This document shows positions 26,501 through 41,137 of a DNA stretch of 64,000 bases, piece by piece. Source of the stretch: Chaetoderma sp. LZ-2023a (taxonomy: Eukaryota > Mollusca > Caudofoveata > Chaetodermatida > Chaetodermatidae). The first letter of the stretch is position 1; each line of letters opens with the position of its first letter. The translations under genes and the position numbers were made by a program. The notes below the pieces were generated by a model. The model was not told where the DNA came from, made no database searches, and saw nothing but the letters and a program-made list of their open reading frames with translations. Where the stretch lies: the NCBI GenBank assembly GCA_034401795.1, contig CM067365.1:17041166-17105165 (forward strand). The letters are read 5' to 3'.

Positions 26501-29265
26501 TGCTATCGACATAATAAAAGATAGAACATTGACCCTGAAGAGGCCGTTAAATGGCCAGTATATAGTCAATCCATACCCTAGAAAATCTGGCTTGAGCAGT
26601 GGTCTTGAGAAGCCCATTGGTAGGTTAAGAAAAAACTATTTTCTTAAATTTATCACTGGAATGACTGGCGCTCTACCAAAGCCACTCATTCCAGTATTGA
26701 ATTATGAACAATCACTGAGCAGAAGATTTTCAGTTGACAAAGCTCAAGATTTGTCAACTGAAAATCTTCGGCTTTAAAGAATTCACCTTTCCAGAGTATG
26801 CACCCATCATATGACGTCATAATCATCTACGCGGTGTGTAGAATGACATCATATTGGATGACGTCATGAATGACGTCGATAAGTACGTCACGAACGCATA
26901 TTTGATGACGGTCTATGCGTTGTTGTACAAATTGTTTGCTTTTACTATTTAATAAATATTCTGTTGAATATTTTGAAACTTATTTGACTGGGCGCTGTTG
27001 CTGCCATAGGCAGCAACAGCACCCAGTCAAATTAGTTACAAAATAGTCAACAGCTTCCCTGTATAGTTTTCAGGAAATTGATAGATAGCGCATTCAGGGA
27101 TCGATCAATCCCAACACGGCCAGGTGTGGGTGGAGCGTAGTTAGTGATGGGCGGGGCATAGCTAAAAATGGAAAGGTCCATTAATGTACTGCGCCCTATA
27201 GAAAATAGACCAGGGGGTATTAACCCTTTTCAAGGAGAAAATTCTTTAGGATGTCGGACATATTCAGTTTAATATTTTGAAAATAATTTGACTGAGAGCT
27301 CTTGCTACGTACATGTATGCAACCAGAGACATTTAGTTACGGTATTTTCAAAATATTCAACCGAATAATTCTTACAATGTGAACAGAATTTGTAATATCT
27401 CTCATCTGTATACATGTAGTTGAAAGGGTGTCTACAAAACCATCAACAAAAGACCTTTGTGAATGGATAAAATCACACCTGTGAGGGGATTGGTGACCAC
27501 TGGTGGGGTTAATTCTATCACTAATACTCATCCCCAGTGGTAAAGTAAATATAGGCATACTAGGTTGGTGTTACTATGTGAACTAAGTTCCTTAGGATAA
27601 TTTGTTTGCATGTTGGTTTATGTTAAACAGCTACAATTTCTCACTTATTTTCAAAATATTGTGCAACTCTCCTCAGACATGTCAGAGTACATTCCTTAAA
27701 TTTAGAGTTAAAGATATTAGGCTGATCTAGAGAAACACATGGCATGAGGATATGATATTTTTGTATGCATTTAAGCATGTTTATAAAGGACACCCTGGTG
27801 ACCATGTACAGAACTGTCCTTTATACACAGGTGTATTAATTGTCACATTTAGGAATTAAACCTTTCGAGACATCTGAAAAATTGGCTTGACTATTTTGAT
27901 CGCAATTTGACTGAAAGCGGTTGCTGTCTAAGGCACCTTGGATTTCCAGTAAAATTATTTTCAAATTTCAGTAGTTTTCTTAGCCATTTGAACATGAAAG
28001 AGCAAATATGAAAAAGCACATGCACTTTACCAAATACCCTGTTTAATATTTTGAAACTAATTTGACTGGAAGCAGTTGCTGCCTAAGCCAACAACAGAGT
28101 AAGGCAGCAAATATTTCCAGTCAAATTAATGATAATTAAGCCTTTGAGCTCAAAGAGCAAATACCATAAATCACATGTACATTCTTAATAAATATGTGTT
28201 TAATGTTTGGAAACTAATTTGACTAGAGCAGTAAGGCAGCCACAGCTTCCACTCAAATTAATTTTACTTAACCATTTGAATCTGAAAGAGCAAATATGAA
28301 AAAGCACATACATTCTCCCACATATCCTGTTTAATATTTTGAAGTGCTTGTTGTGACACAGTTGCTGCCTTAGATAGCAACTGCTTCCAGTCAAATGTGG
28401 CATGCAGCAAACACTTCCAGTCAATTTAATGTTGAGTTTGTGCCCAAGGAATAAATCCAAATAATCACATTTGCATTGTTAACAAATATTTCTGTTCAAT
28501 ATTTTGAAACTAATTTGGCTGGAGTAGGAAGGCAGCAACAACTTCCTGTCAAATTAATGTAAAAATAATTCAGTTAGTAAGTATGGTAATGTGATTTGTT
28601 ATACGTTGTGTACCTTCCTAATGCATTGGGGTTTGTTGTGAAGAAGTAGGAGATATTAATTTATAGCGTCAGCATCAAACAGACAATAAATTTGTGTATG
28701 TAATTGATAAAGTAATTGAAATTACCAATTACAAATTAAAAATTTTTCAAATGTAATTAATTACAATTCAATTACAATTACAATCAATTACTTGAAAAAT
28801 GTAATTAAATTACAGCCAATTACAATTACAAATGACAATTACCCCATGTCTGTCCCTAACACATTATTCTGGCTCTCATTTATGTATTGTGTGGATCTCA
28901 TAATAGTATCATTTAGTCTAGTATGTAAAAAAATGGAATTAAATTTGAAGATAATCTTGGTTACACACTCTGATTATATTTAATTATTAAATGCCTCAAT
29001 CTTCCAAATTATTGACACATTTCATTTCCATCCAACTGTCTGTCTGTCTGTCTGTCTGTCTTTACATTGAAAAACCCCGCATTGGCACAGGAATTTAATT
29101 AAAAATTTCTTTACCTAAATTTGTCCTATCGAGACCAAGTTTAGATTTACTTAGAGTGGTTCTCCCCTTGAGATTAGTTGGGGTAAAGTGAACTAATCAG
29201 TATGTCGCCTTAACAGCTAAAGGCTGGGATTCATCCTACATTATAGAGAAATCGCACACACGAAT

Positions 29266-29307
<42 letters not shown>

Positions 29308-32300
29308 ACGCACACATCTGAACGAATGCACGAGTACACCCAGTAATACATGCACACAGTAATACATGCACGAATGCACGCAATAATGCATGCGTGAACG
29401 CATGCACGAATGCATGCACGAACAGACGCACACACCCACGTACTAATGTACTCATGAATTAATGCACCCACACCCACATGCACACACGCGCACACATACT
29501 CCCACGCAAGTATAGACGCACGCACGTACGGATGTACGAGCACACACATACACACATATGAACAAACGCACGGATGCCCGCCCGCACAAACACACACTTT
29601 TGCAGACACACAACTAAAAGATGTCCTACGCATATGATTTCATGTTGCCCAACCATTGATTTTGGTTGGGATTAGATTTATTTAAGAATAGGAAGGGCGG
29701 GATGAAACCTTGTCATTGTTATCAGGAACTATGAGGGCTAACTTTGATCTTACTAGCAAATCTTTCAGGTTTGGATTTCTATTGTAAGCTATTACTGGTC
29801 GTGCTTTGATCGGTTCCTTTAATTTAGATTGCAGCTGTGTCTATCTGTCTGTCTGTGTCTGTCTGTCTGTCTGTATTTTTGATTTCACTTTTTCCCCCGC
29901 AAATTTGATTCTACTTCGAATAATACTTACCAGATGTACTATTATAATAATGTCTATTATCTAGTCTAGCTCAAAATAAACAATTAAAACTCCGCACTCT
30001 CCTGGTCCTGCCCCTACTGTGTCCGGGAATACCATAGCCGCAGGTACCGAGTCAATTCCCAATCACAGTCAGATTCGTCTATTTTGCGTTTTGTCAAAGT
30101 CGCAAATTTAGTGTGCTCAAATTTTGGTTAATTTAAGCGGTTATCGGTTGTTACGAAGGATTACATCGGTGGCTTCATGGAGGAACTTGGAAAATCATCA
30201 CAGGGGCAGGTTGTATCAATCTAGAATTTATACATTCGTGCCGTAAATACTGTTTGAAATTTCCTTAAATTGGCACATTGTTTTAAAATGTTAGCCATTG
30301 TTGGAGTCGCTTCTGTACCCGTTAACTTTTTATTTAATTCGGGTACTCGGTTAATTTTCTCTTGCGACTTGGCCAAGATGGCGGCGCCCATGTATTATGT
30401 CGCTTTTGGCTTGGTGTGTCTATGCACTCTGTTTATTGCCGATTTTTAGCTTTCGCTTCATTGTCGAGGGTGTTTGTAGCGATCGGCGATGTAGCCTTGG
30501 TTATTTAACGTTAGTTAAAGGCTGAGTTGTGTTTTAAAAAATTTTCACTCAAAAAAGTTTCAAATATTTCCTGCCTAAGAACTTGGTTATCATTAATTTA
30601 AGAGAAAGTTAATGTGTTTAAGAAATCTTAACTATCAAGTCGATTGTGCGTGTGCTCGTCATCGCTTGTCATGTGCAGCGTTTTAATTTTTCTCTGTGTT
30701 CGCAGAAACCTAAGAATCCGGACACGTTGTGCCAGAAGTGCAACAGGTTCATGAAGCGGAAGTACTTGGGACATCACTGTGTGGCGTGCGCTCAGTGTAA
30801 AGTCGGCAGCCCTTGTGATGTGTGCGTGAAGTGGTCGTCGGCAATGGTGGCAGAGTTTGACAGGGATCGACGTGCGAGGCTGGAGAGGATCGCGAAGGAC
30901 AAGGCAGCGAAGGTGCAGCAGGCGTCTCTTATGGGACTTGAAGGTCGTCTGAATGAACGAATGGATTCAGCGCTGGGCGTATGGGCGGCCCAGGTCAAGG
31001 CGATGTTTGACTCGTTGCAGTCCACGGTCCCGGTGAGGCAAGCTGGTGCAGGACAACCGTTAGGTGGTCCGGCTAGTTCTGCTGAGGGGCATGCACCTGC
31101 CCCTTCTCTGTCCTTGGCTCAAGAGCCGACGGTAGAGGAGGAAGATCTGCTGCTAATGGAGGATTCCGGCATGCCGGATCTTTCGATGACGGCAATGCCT
31201 AGTACGTCCCAGGGGTCGCCCTCGGGATTTGTACGGGTTTGCCAGGCGGATGGTGATGTCGACGTTCCGTCGGGCATATTCCATCCGCTATTTGTGCAAC
31301 CGGCAATGCCGGCGGAGCCGTGTTTTGCGGTTCCTGCTGGTATCCCGGCGGCTTTAGGTGCGGCTCCTATCGGAGTGACGGTACCAGCCGTAGTTAAGGC
31401 GGTCGTAGTCCCGGATCCCGTGTGGGAGCCGATGGATTGCGGGGAATCCGTGTCTGGCGATTCGCTAGACACCGGTGCCGCCGGTAGTCGCGTTATGGAT
31501 GCGATCTGTCCTGGCAGAGACGCGTATCGTAACGCCCAGCATGGATCGTCGGTGGCCCTCTCATCTAAGGGAGAGAGGGAGGATGAGAACGGCAGTTCTT
31601 TGATGGACGAGTCCGTTTTCTGCACCGAAGCTGAATGGGTGCAGGTCCTTGGATGGATGACCAATCGTCTCGGGTTGGCATCTGATCTAGGATCTCAGCG
31701 CGATCCGGCGATGGAACGGATGTCAGAGCGTGCGGCTAGCGCTCTGTCAAGTGGCTCTTCTGCCATGCCGACACTCCCATTGGATACGCAGACTTCTGAC
31801 ATGTTGGAGGTTGCGGCATACCGTCTGGTTCAGCCAGACTATGCATTACCAAAGGCCCCGAAGGGGATAAGGAGTAGGGTCCGTTTTCCGGAGCTGGCCT
31901 ATCATCAGTATGCCCGGGTTCCACGGCTTTCCGTTGCGGAACGAGAGGCGCTGAATAGGCCGTTGGCTGGGAAGGCTAAGGGGCGGTCACGTCCCTTGGT
32001 TTCGCAGACCAACAAAGACCCGTTCAATGAGCTTACGCTCATTGAGGACGCGGCCAGGGCAGCCATGGCTGCGCTGTCGCACGGGTGTACCGTCTTCCAG
32101 GGTATGCTGGACTGCACGGCGGAAGGCGGACAGGTGCCAGAGGCTGCTCCCGGAGTTATTCGGGACACCATGCGCCTGTCTCAGGATTGCCTGGCCAGGG
32201 TAATCACTAGAACGTTGGCAGAGCGACGGAGAATGGTTCTCGATTGTGTAGAACCAAGGACCGGAAATGAGGGCTGCATTATCTTCTGCGCCCTTCATTG

Positions 32301-35300
32301 GTCCAGGCTTGTTCGGCGGCTCGGCACGACAAGCGCTCTCCAAGGTTGCGTCAATGGTGGCGGAGCAAGAAGTGGTCGGCAAGTTGTGGAAGTCGACTAA
32401 GAGGACTCAGCCGCAACAGTCCTACCGTCAGCATAGACAGGAGCAGCAGAGGCAGCGTCCTAGATCGCCCTTCCGTCCTTCTGGCCGTGATGCCCATAGG
32501 TCATCCGGATCGCAAGGACCTGGCCGTTCGTCCTCATACAAGTCCTCTAGTAAGAGGCCGTATGAGGAAGACAGGAAGGGTGGCGGTTCGGGCCGAGGCG
32601 GCTACCGTAAGGATAGCCGTGGCGGCGGTTCCGGACCGTCGTACCACAAGAAGCCGCGGGGCGGCCATGGGGCTCGTTCCTGACGGGTTTCCGGCGGAAC
32701 CACTACCGATGGCTTCAGAGACAGATGGAGTCGAGAATCTTCACCCAAGCGATTTAGCGTCTTGTCGGCTAATCTTGACCGACGATTGTGTGCAGATTCC
32801 TTCCGTCGGAGGCAGACTTCAGCTATTCCTAAACCAATGGGAACAGGTCATGCGCGACTGTTTAGTTTGTCAGTGGATAAGAAACGGCTATGATCCGGAC
32901 TGGCTCATCCATCAATCGTTAGTTCCGTTAACCTCGACTCCAATATGGACTCCTGTTCCAAGGGAATCAGATCGTCTAGACGCCATTCAGTTAGAAATAC
33001 AATCTCTTCATCAGAAGAAGGCCATTCATTTAGTCAAGGATCAGTCTTCTCCGGGCTTTTATTCGATCATGTTCCTCGTTCCGAAGCGTACCGGAGGATG
33101 GAGACCAATTCTCAATCTCAAACCGTTGAACAAGTTTATTCTTTCTCCCAAATTTCAGATGGAGACGGTTGCAGCAGTAATGACAGGGCTGAGGAAAGGC
33201 ATGTGGGGAGTGTCGATAGATCTGAAGGATGCATATTTTCATATTCCAATGTCAATTCCTTTTCAGAAGTACCTTCGCTTTGCGTTCCAAGACAATGTTT
33301 GGGAATTCAATGCTCTCCCTTTCGGCCTGACCACAGCTCCGAGGGTCTTCACCAAGGTGGTTCTCGCCATGACTTCTTTACTTCGCAGGAGAAACATAGC
33401 TGTTCACACGTACATAGACGACTGGCTGCTGAAGGCGGGGAATCCAGTCACTCTGCGCAGCAATCTGCAGGTAGTCCTAGCCTTATTAAAGGATCTAGGG
33501 TGGATTGTAAATCTAGAGAAGTCAGAACTGACTCCATCCCAGGAGTTTGTCTATCTGGGAATCTTTTTCAATCTCAGGGACGGCGTAGCTTTTCCGGTGG
33601 AGAGCAGAGTCAAAAGCCTGATTGCAGTTCTGGAGTCGGTTTCTCTAGGAGCCTATCTGACGGCGCGCCAGTTTCTCAGGATACTGGGGTTACTAGTATC
33701 TCTGGAGAGGGTGGTTCCATATGCGGCACTCAGGCGCAGGCCAATTCAGATGTATCTAATGTCATTCTGGTCTCAGAAAACGGATCCGTTATCTCTGAGG
33801 ATTCCAGTCAAAGAACCATTGATATTCCACCTTCAGTGGTGGTTATCCGAACAGAATCTCCTGCGAGGTGTTCTGCTACAACCTCCTCAACCTCAGATGT
33901 CCATCTTTACGGATGCATCGTTGACGGGTTGGGGAGCTGTATTGGACAATCAGTCAGTATCAGGGGAATGGGATCGGACCAATGCGCAGAAACATATCAA
34001 TGTGCTCGAACTACTAGCGGTGGTATTAGCACTTCGAAAGTTCGAGAGCCTGATTCAAGGCAAAGTTGTCCTAATAAGGACAGACAACTCGACAGTGGTG
34101 TCTTATTTGAACCGCCAGGGCGGCACGAGATCACCAGAGTTGTGTATGATGGTTTGGAACCTTCTGCTGTGGTGCCAAGAGAAGAATATTATTCTTTGGG
34201 CAGCACACATTCCAGGAAGATTGAACATCCTAGCGGATGCTCTCAGTCGAAGGACGGTTTGTCGTCCGACGGAATGGCAGCTCAACCAATCGGTAGCGGA
34301 GGTTCTATTCAAACAATGGGGCAAGCCAAATGTCGACCTGTTTGCGATGAAGCAAAACGCAAAGATGGTCACTTACGTGTCACCGATCCCGGACCCGTTA
34401 GCCTTAGCGGTAGACGCACTGGCAATAAGTTGGCAGGGGATGTACGCGTATGCGTACCCTCCAACAATTCTCATTCCGAAAGTTCTGGCAAAAATAAGAG
34501 AGGGGGAGTGCCAGGTACTACTGATCGCCCCGTATTGGCCAGGCCGATCATGGTTTACGGATCTGCTGGACCTTCTGGTCTGCAATCCAGTCTCTCTGCC
34601 AGACGCCAGAGATCTAATCTCTCAGAACAAATGTCTGTACCTCCACGACAGACCGGAAATGTTCAAATTGACTGAATGGATGTTGTCAAGCAGCGTGCAA
34701 TTGAGGGTGGCTTTTCTGAGCAAGCAGCGAAGTTTGTTGCTTCAGCCAGAAGAGTTTCAACCACAAAGACATATAATTATAGAATCAACAAATTTGCACA
34801 GTGGTGTGAGAGAGGAGATATTAATCCCTTTTCTGCATCTGTTCAACACGTAGCGGATTTTACCTGTCATTTATACGAAGTTGACAAACTTGTACCTTCT
34901 ACCCTAGCAGCATATAAGTCTGCATTAGCTTCAGTCATACCCAGTCTCACTGTTGAAGGAGTGGAGAATGACACCTTGAATGAAGTTATCAAAGGAATGA
35001 GCAATCTGCGACCTAGACAGCCAATTCCTATCCCATCATGGAATCTATATCTTGTTCTACAGGTTTTAGGACAAGCTCCTTTTGAACCGATTAGATCTAT
35101 TGATATTAAACTGTTAACTGTTAAATCAGTTTTCTTGGTTGCAGCAGCGTCGGCGAGAAGGAGAAGCGAAATTCATGCGCTTTCTGCTGAACAAGACCGT
35201 TTTGTCGTCACGGGTGAAGGTTTACGACTACTTCCACGTCTTTGTTTCCTGTCAAAGAATCAGTCACTTAAATATCCAGGACAGCCGATCAATTTGCCAA

Positions 35301-36827
35301 GTTTAACTAGACATGACCCAAACTCTTCTGTTTGGTGTCCTGTCAGATGTCTTAAAATGTATAAGAAACGTACTAATGAGTGGAGAGACGACCCGAAATC
35401 TCTGTGGTTATGTCTCAAAGCTCCCCATTTACGTGCCTCGAAAGATACTATTTCTCGTTGGATAGTTGACGCTATTAAGATGTCACACAAAATCGCTACA
35501 GGAAAGCAAATTGATCATGCGAATGCCCATCAGGTCCGAGCACTAGCAGCATCATCGGCCCTTTATAAGGGTGTCTCATTAGAGGAGGTGATGTCTGTAG
35601 CACAATGGCATGCCGAGTCGTCATTCACTGATTTCTACCTTCGCGACATCTCCAGCTCACTTAATCCGGTAGCCGTCGCCAATCTGTCAAACCTAAACTA
35701 AGCCACGTCCGACCACTACTTCGCACACATCACTAAAGTCTTCCGCCTACACTGAACAAACGCTATGCACATGACTGAGTACGACCGTGGATTGGGCCAA
35801 GCTCCTGTGATGATCAGGAAAAGATCAAGCACTCAAAAATGGTGAGTGTTTACATTAATTAAGTGACTATAAATATATTTACTTACAGTCGAAATACCAG
35901 ACTGCTTAGGTAAATAGTCTGGTACAAGAGTATTCTTATCCTGTCAACCAGACATTAGACTCATTCCAATTTGAAAATCTAGTCGATATACTGATATTTT
36001 TTCAATGTTAGAAGTTGTAGTAGCTTCTTTGCACTCTACTGGACTGCCCTAGCTGAGACTTGGGGCTGACACGGGTCTGGTGGGTGTTGCATCCCCAGTG
36101 ACAGCCCTCTGAATTTTGTGCGGACAAAAGAGGGGGGAGGGGAGCGCGGTCTAGACCATGGAAGTTTAGCACTCTATGAGTCAGATAGCAGAACCCAAGC
36201 GTATGCCAGGGTTCTAGTCTCTTCACAACCTTCTCTGTTGGATGGTAGTTGAGTGCTGGTTCGAGCCTCACCTCCTCCCACCGGCATTTTCTGGCTGTCG
36301 AAATCCGGAGTTTATCATAATAGTACATCTGGTAAGTATTATTCGAAGTAGAATCAAAAAAGCATCCGCTTTTGTTTCTACGAGAATTCTTAATACTTAC
36401 CAGATGTACTATGGCCCTGCCTCAGCCGCCCCGCTGAGGTGAGGCTGAGCTGCTTTCGCAGTTTGCCAAGGCAAACATAAGACGAATCTGACTGTGATTG
36501 GGAATTGACTAGGTACCTGCGGCTATGGTATTCCCGGACACAGTAGGGGCAGGACCAGGAGAGTGCGGAGTTTTAATTGTTTATTTTGAGCTAGACTAGA
36601 TAATAGACATTATCATAATAGTACATCTGGTAAGTATTAAGAATTCTCGTAGAAACAAAAGCGGATGCTTTTTTGATTCAATTCCGCCAAACGGTTCCAG
36701 AGGAGATAGTCAGACAGATGTCTGACTATCTCCTCTGGAACCGTTTGGTGGAAGTGAATCAAATTTGTTATATGAGTTACCCCTATGATTGCGGACTGCA
36801 AGACAATATGTACATTAGGCTCTGCCT

Positions 36828-36885
<58 letters not shown>

Positions 36886-39800
36886 TGTGGTTGTGTGTGT
36901 GTGTGTGTGTGTGCGCACGCTTGCACGTGCGTGCGCGGGGGTGGGTGTGGGGGTGGGGTGTGTGTGTGGGGTTTAAGGAGGCTAGGTTGGGGGCAAAAAG
37001 TCAGAGTTGTCAGAATTCAACCAATTTTGGTATGTTAGTTACCCATAATATATGCCAATTGCGAGACAATGTTTACATTAGCATCCACCAACAGGGTGGG
37101 GTTGGATAGGGTGGGTGGAGGGGCCAGAATTTCAAAGTAGGCGAAAGGGTGGGGATTTGTGATGGCTAGCAGTCGACAGCACATTGTAGTTCCTTATGCA
37201 TTGTGTGATTATTTTGACCACAATTTGACTTACTATCGTGCTGTTTAGATAGCAATGATGTTTGAAGGCCAAATTGGTCTCAGTATTCTCAAGAGATCGA
37301 GTCTATATCTTCTTCAAGAGCAAATTTACATATACTTATTACATTATTGCACTTGCCCCATAAAGGGAAGAGGATATTACATTTGGACTGTGTGTGTTTG
37401 TCTGTCTGCCCATCTTTGTTTCTGTCCAGAGGTGTCTCTCAGAAACTACTGACCTGATTTGGCTCATGTTTCAACACAAACGTTGTTAGTGTTAAAGAGG
37501 ATTTCCTCACTGCTCATGATCAAGATTTAGCCATGTTAAAATATGTTCAAGAAAATTAAAATTTTCTTGTACAAAATGCCCATTTGCAGACCAAGAGAAA
37601 ACTATTTTGGAAAATTTATCACTGGAATAACTGGCTCGGTTATCGAGCGAATCATTTCAGAGGTAAATTTGGCCCGCTTGAGTGTTAAATGGTGAAACAT
37701 CTGGATATGGATTGGATCATATTCCTGAGGCCAGTTTCACAAAGTGTACTTAAGCACGGCTTAAATATCAAATGAAGGATTCTGATTGGTCTGTTTTCTC
37801 CTTTACGACTGGGCGTAACTTATGCACTTTTGTGACACTGGCCCCGGATCTCATCTTACCTCAAATTACTGATCTGATTTAGCTCAAATTTTACCACAAG
37901 CATTGATTTCCAGGGAATCATTCATGCATCTTTGGTCCTCATCAAAAAAAGGAAAATCTGAAAAATTATAAAAAAGATTTTGTAATTACCAGAAGCTGAG
38001 GGTTTGCAATAATCTCTGAATTGACTTGCTGTTTATATTTTAGGAAAGAAGAAACATCTACTGTGAATCAGCTGTTTGGAATCAGCATGATAACAACACT
38101 GAAGTGCCGCTGCGGTCAGGAGACGAATAGAAACATGGACACAACATTAATCAACCTCTCTTACCCGGAAATCCGTAAATATTTTAACTCATTATTCAAC
38201 TATGTTTTCTACTTTGAGTGTATATGGCAGTACTCTGGTTCTAATATTCTGTGTAGATGCAGAGATATTCATGCCACTCCTGTGCAGAATCCAAACATCG
38301 GGGTAATTCCATTTAAAGAGGGTGAATTCATGTGTGTGTGTGTGTGCGTGCGTGCGTGCCTGCGTACGTGCGTACATGCGTGTGTCACATGTGTATTCGT
38401 GCGTGTATGCATACATGTGTGAATCCAGTTATTTTTAAGGGAAAGGGTCACAAAAATTCAAAGGAAATCTCTATTTTGAGTGTCTGTAGCTTAAGTATTC
38501 TGGTCATAATATTCTGAGTAGGTATAGAGATATTTATTTCACTCACATGCAAGAATCCAAATATAATTATGATTCCATGAAAAGAAGATGAAATCAGCAG
38601 TGGTGGGGGTTGTTTGAAGGGAAAGATCAGAAAAACATTTGTGTATAGAGCCGAATAGAGGATCCTGGTGTTTTTTCCCTTTGAATTCTGGACAGCTAGC
38701 CTTTCTGTGGTGTAATCTATGTCCATTATTTAACGTAATTATACTCTTATCACTCAAAGGAATAGAAGTACCCAAGAAGAGTTCACACCCGCTAAACCCC
38801 CATCCTCGGGATCTGCGCCTGTATAATGCTAGGATTCTATTATGACATTGACCAAACTTGAGAAGTAAACTGTTTATACTTAGCTGGTTTATGAATCTTT
38901 CCAAGATATTGCTACCAATGGAGGAAGTTTGGCTATACCCCTCCCATCTCTAGCTAAGCTCCACCCACACATCGCCAGTGTTGGGATCGATCGATCCCTG
39001 AACTCCATCACTCAATTTACATAAAACTATACAGGTAAGCTGTGCTTATTTTGAAACTAATTTGACTGGGCGCAGTTGCTGCCTATATATGGCAGCAACA
39101 GTGCCCAGTCAAATTGTTTTCAAAATATTCAATAACATGTTTATTAAATAGTAAAGACATTCAATACAATTCATACAACAATGCTTAGTGCCTCATCAAT
39201 TAAGAGTTCGTGACGAATTTAGCTACGTCATTTGTGACATAATTTATTATGGCGTCATCCTATGCGTCACGTTGATTATGACCTCATGTGATTGACTGAG
39301 AAACTGGAAACAGCAGCATGTTTATTAAATAATAACAACATAGAATTCGCACAATGCTGAGTCCGTCATCAATTAAGCATTTGTGATGAACTTAGCTACG
39401 TCGTTCATGATATCATTGATTATAACATCATCTTCCATGTCACACAGTTGATTATGGCATCATATGATTGATGGATAAACTGGAAGAGTCCTTTCCAGTT
39501 AATCATCAAATAATATGAAATTTTGGAAATTTTCTATACGCGAACGAAGGCAATACATTTGCTTGAGTTTGCATTTCGCTCCATGGCTGTTTCTCAGTGT
39601 CCAAATTGACAGAGGTTTACCATCACTTTGTTTACTAGCTTCTGGCAAAGAACCTGAGCGTGTGAAGTTCTCGCAGGTGTTAGAACATTCGCTGACGTCT
39701 GAGCAAAGCATGCAGGCTTGGTGCACTGTATGTGAGCGCTACCAGCAACATGTAAGCATTGAATAGCCTTCACTCATAGGTATCGTATATACTAGCTAGC

Positions 39801-41077
39801 AGGGCTGGAGTCAAATGCAAAGGTATTTGTATTTGAAGTAATTTAAATACATTTTTCAGGTATTTGAAAGTATTTGTGTTTGAAAAGTATTTAAGGCAAA
39901 AGTAGTCGTATTTGTATTTAAATACATTGTCAATGTATTTGAGTAGTTTCAAATACTTTTCAAAAGACTTCTGTCTATTTCTGATAAATTCTTACATTCA
40001 TATACAGTGGAAAGTAAAATTTAATACAGATTTCTCATATCTTCTGTAAGGCTTTGCATATCATACTCTGTTGAATATTTTAAAATTAATTTGACTGTTA
40101 CAGTTGTTGTCTTAAGGAACAACAACCTCCAGTGAAATCTTTTATCAAAATAATCAACAGTATGGTTGTGTTGAACTATAGTTGCTAGTGTTTCAGTGTT
40201 AAAAGTATGACCCAATAAGAATAGAGCTAGTCCTTTTATAAATAGATCTTTGCAAAGTGCCGTGAAATTATTTTAAACATTTTTTTCATACACTTCACAC
40301 ATGTTATCCTCAGTTTTCATCAGCATTGTTTTAAAGATGGAAATAAAATTTGTAGAATATTTTGAAAATAATTTAGCCGAATGTGTTGTGGTCTTCGGCA
40401 GCAATAATTTTCAGTCTCATGGTTTTCAAAATATTCACATGATTTTCTCTGTTTCATGTAACACACATTATCAATGCATATAGTGAATGAAATGAGCTTG
40501 CTTCATGTGTGTCCTTTGCTTGCTGTTACATCCCAATTCCTTACCAATGTATAGTACTGTGCTGCTCTCTAACTGAATCCTAATGTCTGAGTCTTGTATA
40601 GCTGGTTTAATTCTCAAACTCATGTCTGTATTAGAATGTGCAATTATTACCTTTCAAAGCAAGCTAGATAGAGCTGGTAAAGTTACAACAACACCTCCAT
40701 TATAATAGTTTGTAGAACTCATACCAGAGTCTTAACACTTTTCACCATGGATTTTATATTCAAATCAGTCATTTAGATTGAGTGGGTGGGTGGCAGTGGG
40801 GTTAATTACCCTTTCTTGCACACTTATGTCAAATGATTAAGATTTGTATAAGAAAGGATCATGTTGGAAATAGTGTTGTTTTCTTAAACAACAGCAGCCT
40901 ACAAGCATTGCTTTTCCATAGGAAGACCAGTTACCATGTGAAAAGGAATGAAATTTAGGAATCTGAAATTTCAGGAACCTACAAATGAAATAAAAGCTCT
41001 GAATATTTTTGGGTATAATTTGAATACAAGTGTTTCCAAAAAACAACTTTGAGTCAGATAATTTTAGCACATCTAAA

Positions 41078-41137
<60 letters not shown>

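Larger units (their letters stand above)
25880..28852. mobile_element. hAT-like non-autonomous element with 8-bp target duplication
   Basis: Left end 'CAGACATGGAGCAATTACAT' and right end 'ACAATTACCCCATGTCTG'; both ends are followed inward by repeated TTACAATTACAATTAC. Flanks are TCCCTAAC at 25872-25879 and TCCCTAAC at 28853-28860, a perfect 8-bp duplication as expected of hAT transposases. About 2.97 kb. No transposase frame; the interior holds nested hairpin B, H3, MITE C copy 2 and hairpin-A repeats. Confidence 0.75.
29912..36679 (+). mobile_element. D2: DIRS-type retrotransposon, second family
   Basis: 6768 bp with inverted terminal repeats 29912-30080 and 36480-36679 and an internal complementary region 36312-36412. 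Codes for gag, an RT/RNase H/Dam-like protein and a tyrosine recombinase in the DIRS order. Flanks are TTTGATTC on the left (29904-29911) and the same octamer at the right end (36672-36679), so the boundary is ambiguous within 8 bp and there is no ordinary target duplication. It interrupts the left arm of a palindrome whose other arm is at 36719-36767. Only the gag shows damage (a frameshift). Confidence 0.9.

Noticed and set aside
26424-26777. 117-codon frame
   Set aside because: Runs across H3 and hairpin-B inverted repeats and has no similarity to other copies as protein.
29231-29656. Antisense Cys/Val/Ala-rich frames
   Set aside because: Translation of CA/CGCA microsatellite; same for the TG tract at 36829-36980.
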